Below, piece by piece: positions 61,912-64,000 of a stretch of 64,000 nt of DNA. Position 1 is the first letter of the stretch; every line of letters starts with the position of its first letter. The stretch is from CAZHEV01 sp964531335 [NCBI: uncultured bacterium] (GTDB taxonomy: Bacteria; Eisenbacteria; RBG-16-71-46; CAZHEV01). A program made the position numbers and the translations under genes. The stretch spans positions 26,438-90,437 of the forward strand of contig CAZHEV010000013.1 in the NCBI GenBank assembly GCA_964531335.1, given 5' to 3'. The notes under the pieces were generated by a model, which saw nothing but the letters and a program-made list of their open reading frames with translations, did not search any database and was not told where the DNA came from.

Positions 61912-62389
61912 AGCAAATCCTCCGGCGGCTCAATCCGAAGATCTCGACACGATCTTCTGCAACTACCTATTGTCTGTCTATGGGGTTTTACTGCTTCCAC
62001 AGACCAATCTCCCTGGGGCGCAGACTAGTGGGGAGATCTTATACCTCTCCCGCGGAAATGACCAGCCTCTCGTCGAGCTCCTTGTTTCTGCATACTAGGG
62101 GAAGCTTAAGTGACCCAACCCAACTCTTCCCGTACTGTCAAGCGACATCCAGATTTGCGCGTTAAGGCGACACCTACTCTTACGCACCCCGGCACCCAGT
62201 GATTGATCCTCCCTTCGTTGTCTACCCCCTCCTGCCGGCCTCCCTCAGCGTGTCCCAGTCCTTGCCCTGGTAATCCACCCTCTTGAGTCTGCGGATAGTA
62301 TGCGGCACGCTCCCTACGGCTGTAGCACTAGCCATCGGGGTGTCTCCTTTGCTAAGTGACCTGGAAACTCAACTACTTCGGAGTGGAGT
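61912..62389. other. Gene-free stretch before the insertion-sequence remnants
   Basis: About 480 bp without a supported coding frame. It is lower in GC than most of the window. A short inverted repeat, AACTCAACT ... GGAGTT, occurs near 62367-62390. Nothing else stands out. Confidence 0.35.
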
Positions 62390-62720
62390 TGACCCGGTTT
62401 CGTGGACACTTCACTCTTTGGGAGAGGAGGAGCCACGATGCCCAAGTCACGTCCCGTGTACCCACCTGAGTTCCGGCGGCGGATGGTCGAGCTTGTCCGA
62501 GCCGGGCAGAGTCCGGAGGCCCTGGGGCGGAAGTTTGAGCCATCGGCCCAGACGATCCGGAACTGGGTTAAACAAGCCGATTTGGATGAAGGCCGGCGTT
62601 CCGATGGTCTGACGACCGAAGAGCGCCGAGAGATCGTCCGGCTCCGTAGCGAGAACAGGCAGCTTCGCGAGGAGCGGGAGATTTTAAAAAACCTTCGGGC
62701 GCGACGCACCTCCTGCTGGA
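62390..62720 (+). mobile_element. Left part of an IS3-type insertion sequence
   Basis: The likely left terminal repeat TGACCCGGTTTCGTGGACAC (62390-62409) is followed by the orfA gene at 62438. The orfB reading frame and right end are missing; the IS3 similarity stops near 62690-62710, and an IS110-type element begins soon after. Confidence 0.6.
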
Positions 62721-62833
62721 CGAGAAACTCCCTTGACTGCTACGCTGCTCGGCGCCCGAAGAGGACTGGCCGTTGGCTTACTGGTGTTTTGAGCCCGTTA
62801 AAAAACATGGTCTGGGGGTGGCTGCGGACTTGA
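62438..62833 (+). pseudogene. IS3-family transposase OrfA, C-terminally altered
   Basis: ATG 62438 with GGAGGAG upstream. The first about 88 codons are a typical OrfA: M-P-K-S-R-P-V-Y-P-P-E-F-R-R, helix-turn-helix E-A-L-G-R-K-F-E-P-S, leucine-zipper R-L-R-S-E-N-R-Q-L-R and E-R-E-I-L-K. After E-I-L-K-N the expected end and frameshift to OrfB are absent and an unrelated tail runs to a stop. The transposase is not functional. Confidence 0.8.
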
Positions 62834-62925
62834 CAGTGGTGACGCCGGGAGGCGATCCCGTTTAGGAAAGTGATGGCATCCCGCCCGCCCCCCTCTCGGG
62901 TCTCTCTAACGCAGGAGGAGTGACG

Positions 62926-64000
62926 ATGAGAGGAAGGAAAAGCGGGAAGCAGTCCAGCAGACGTCTCACGACGATCCACGCGAACGCCGCGGGAATCGAC
63001 GTCGGTGCGACATTCCACGTCGTTGCGGTTCCACCTGACCGGGCGGAGGAGCCGGTCCGGACGTTTCGAAGCTTCACGGGGGATCTGTATCAGCTGGCCG
63101 ACTGGCTCACAGAGGTAGGGATCGCCACCATCGCCATGGAATCCACAGGGGTGTATTGGATTCCGGTGTTCGAGATCTTGGAAGCGCGTGGATTCGAGGT
63201 GCTTCTCGTGAACGCGCGCGACGTCAAGAGTGTTCCAGGCCGGAAGACCGACGTCAACGACGCCCAATGGCTGCAGCAGCTACACGAGCATGGCCTCCTC
63301 CGGGGAAGCTTTCGCCCCCACGACCGATTGGTTCGGCTTCGTGCGCTTCTGCGCCACCGTGAACGCCTGGTCGAGCAGGCGGCTACGCATATCCAGCACA
63401 TGCAGAAAGCCCTCATGCAGATGAATGTTCAGCTCCACCATGTGGTGACCGACATCACCGGTGTCACAGGCATGAAGATCGTTCGCGGCATAGTCGGCGG
63501 TGTTCACGACCCCGCCGTGCTTGCCCAGCACCGTGACATTCGATGCAAGCAGTCGGTGGAAACGATCGGCAAGGCCCTGACGGGGAACTATCGGCTCGAG
63601 CACGTCTTCGCCCTCCGCCATGCGCTAGAGCTCTACGACTTCCTTCAAGTCAAGATCGCCGAATGCGACGTAGAGATCGAAGCCGATTTGCGCGACTTGA
63701 ACAAGAGTCGCACTGCCCCTGGAGTGCCGATCCCGCCCTTGCGGCATGCGAGCGGAAAGAACGAACCGAAGTTCGACGTGCGTGGATCTCTCTATGCTCT
63801 CCTGGGTACCGACTTGAGCCAGATCCACGGCTTCGGACCCTACACGGTACTGCGACTCGTTGCCGAATGCGGCGACGATATGCGCAAGTGGCCAACCGCC
63901 AAGCACTTCACCTCGTGGCTCACCCTGGCCCCCGGCAGCAAGATCTCGGGCGGACGCAGACGGCCATCGGCGCGTTCTACCGTCGGTTGGCTGCTCGGGT
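62926..64000 (+). pseudogene. IS110-family transposase with internal deletion, cut by window edge
   Basis: The frame is open from ATG 62926 (AGGAGG upstream) to the end. N-terminal DEDD-type domain: A-A-G-I-D-V-G-A-T-F, A-M-E-S-T-G-V-Y-W and G-R-K-T-D-V-N-D-A-Q-W; middle coiled region; then C-terminal domain G-F-G-P-Y-T-V-L-R-L and K-I-S-G-G. Just after, near 63949, the normal continuation (T-Q-T-A-I-G-A-F-Y-R-R) appears in another frame, while about 25-35 intervening residues are missing. IS110 elements use bridge RNAs; the 92 bp upstream is short for one. Confidence 0.8.

Noticed and set aside
1-64000. CRISPR arrays, rRNA genes, replication origin
   Set aside because: No regularly spaced repeats, no rRNA-like sequence and no DnaA-box cluster was noticed when reading the window.

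Overview
The window is a high-GC chromosomal segment of a Gram-negative bacterium. Three secreted proteins combine cohesin-like, dockerin-like and beta-helix modules, and two of them end in a FlgD-like sorting tail. With TadE/TadG genes, two TolC/RND export systems and porins, this suggests an uncultured lineage around the FCB group (Eisenbacteria-, Krumholzibacteriota- or Latescibacterota-like). That placement is inference; there is no rRNA or other phylogenetic marker here.

Layout. 1-4.6 kb: amino-acid metabolism (a beta-eliminating lyase cut by the window edge, ilvE) and a secreted transglutaminase-like protein. 4.8-9.3 kb (minus): a split LigD-type end-joining set (polymerase, deletion-ruined ligase, 3'-phosphoesterase), a DUF72 protein and a GHKL-type ATPase. 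9.8-11.6 kb (minus): TadE/TadG. 12.2-17.8 kb (minus): three secreted proteins that could form an extracellular cohesin-dockerin scaffold. 18.3-37.3 kb: a large arsenic island. 37.3-43.1 kb (minus): a broken TauE/SafE permease, a polyferredoxin membrane protein, scars of lost genes, a cysteine desulfurase, a porin, a DsrE-like protein and an ArsR-rhodanese regulator. 43.3-49.7 kb (minus): a CzcA/CusA-type heavy-metal RND pump with adaptor, TolC protein and a Cys-rich secreted protein. 50.3-54.9 kb (plus): an ArsR regulator, an ABC-2 exporter, an ECF sigma factor/anti-sigma pair, a CnrX/Spy-like metal sensor and a Cys-rich secreted protein. 55.0-60.7 kb (plus): a second TolC-adaptor-RND pump. 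60.8-64 kb: mobile-DNA debris (half of a tRNA-Ser gene, small ORFs, an IS3-type remnant, a damaged IS110 transposase).

The arsenic island combines two strategies. A minus-strand operon (Rrf2 regulator, arrA, arrB, TorD chaperone) encodes respiratory arsenate reductase; the large subunit carries the RGRY and Mo-ligating Cys motifs of ArrA. Flanking it, two ArsR-led plus-strand operons encode (a) a damaged permease, three thioredoxin-fold proteins including an ArsF-type one, a CcdA-like thiol transporter, a DGC protein, a YeeE/YedE transporter and a porin, and (b) a thioredoxin-fold protein, an FtsX/MacB-type ABC exporter, a DUF1573 protein, and the detoxification genes arsC, arsM and acr3. The ArsR of (b) has a clear sigma70 promoter with an overlapping inverted-repeat operator.

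The most unusual observation is in operon (b). The DUF1573 gene reads through a single in-frame TGA at exactly the first Cys of the family's conserved S-C-G-C-T motif, and a stem-loop can be drawn just downstream. This is either a new selenoprotein in an arsenic operon or a very well placed nonsense mutation.
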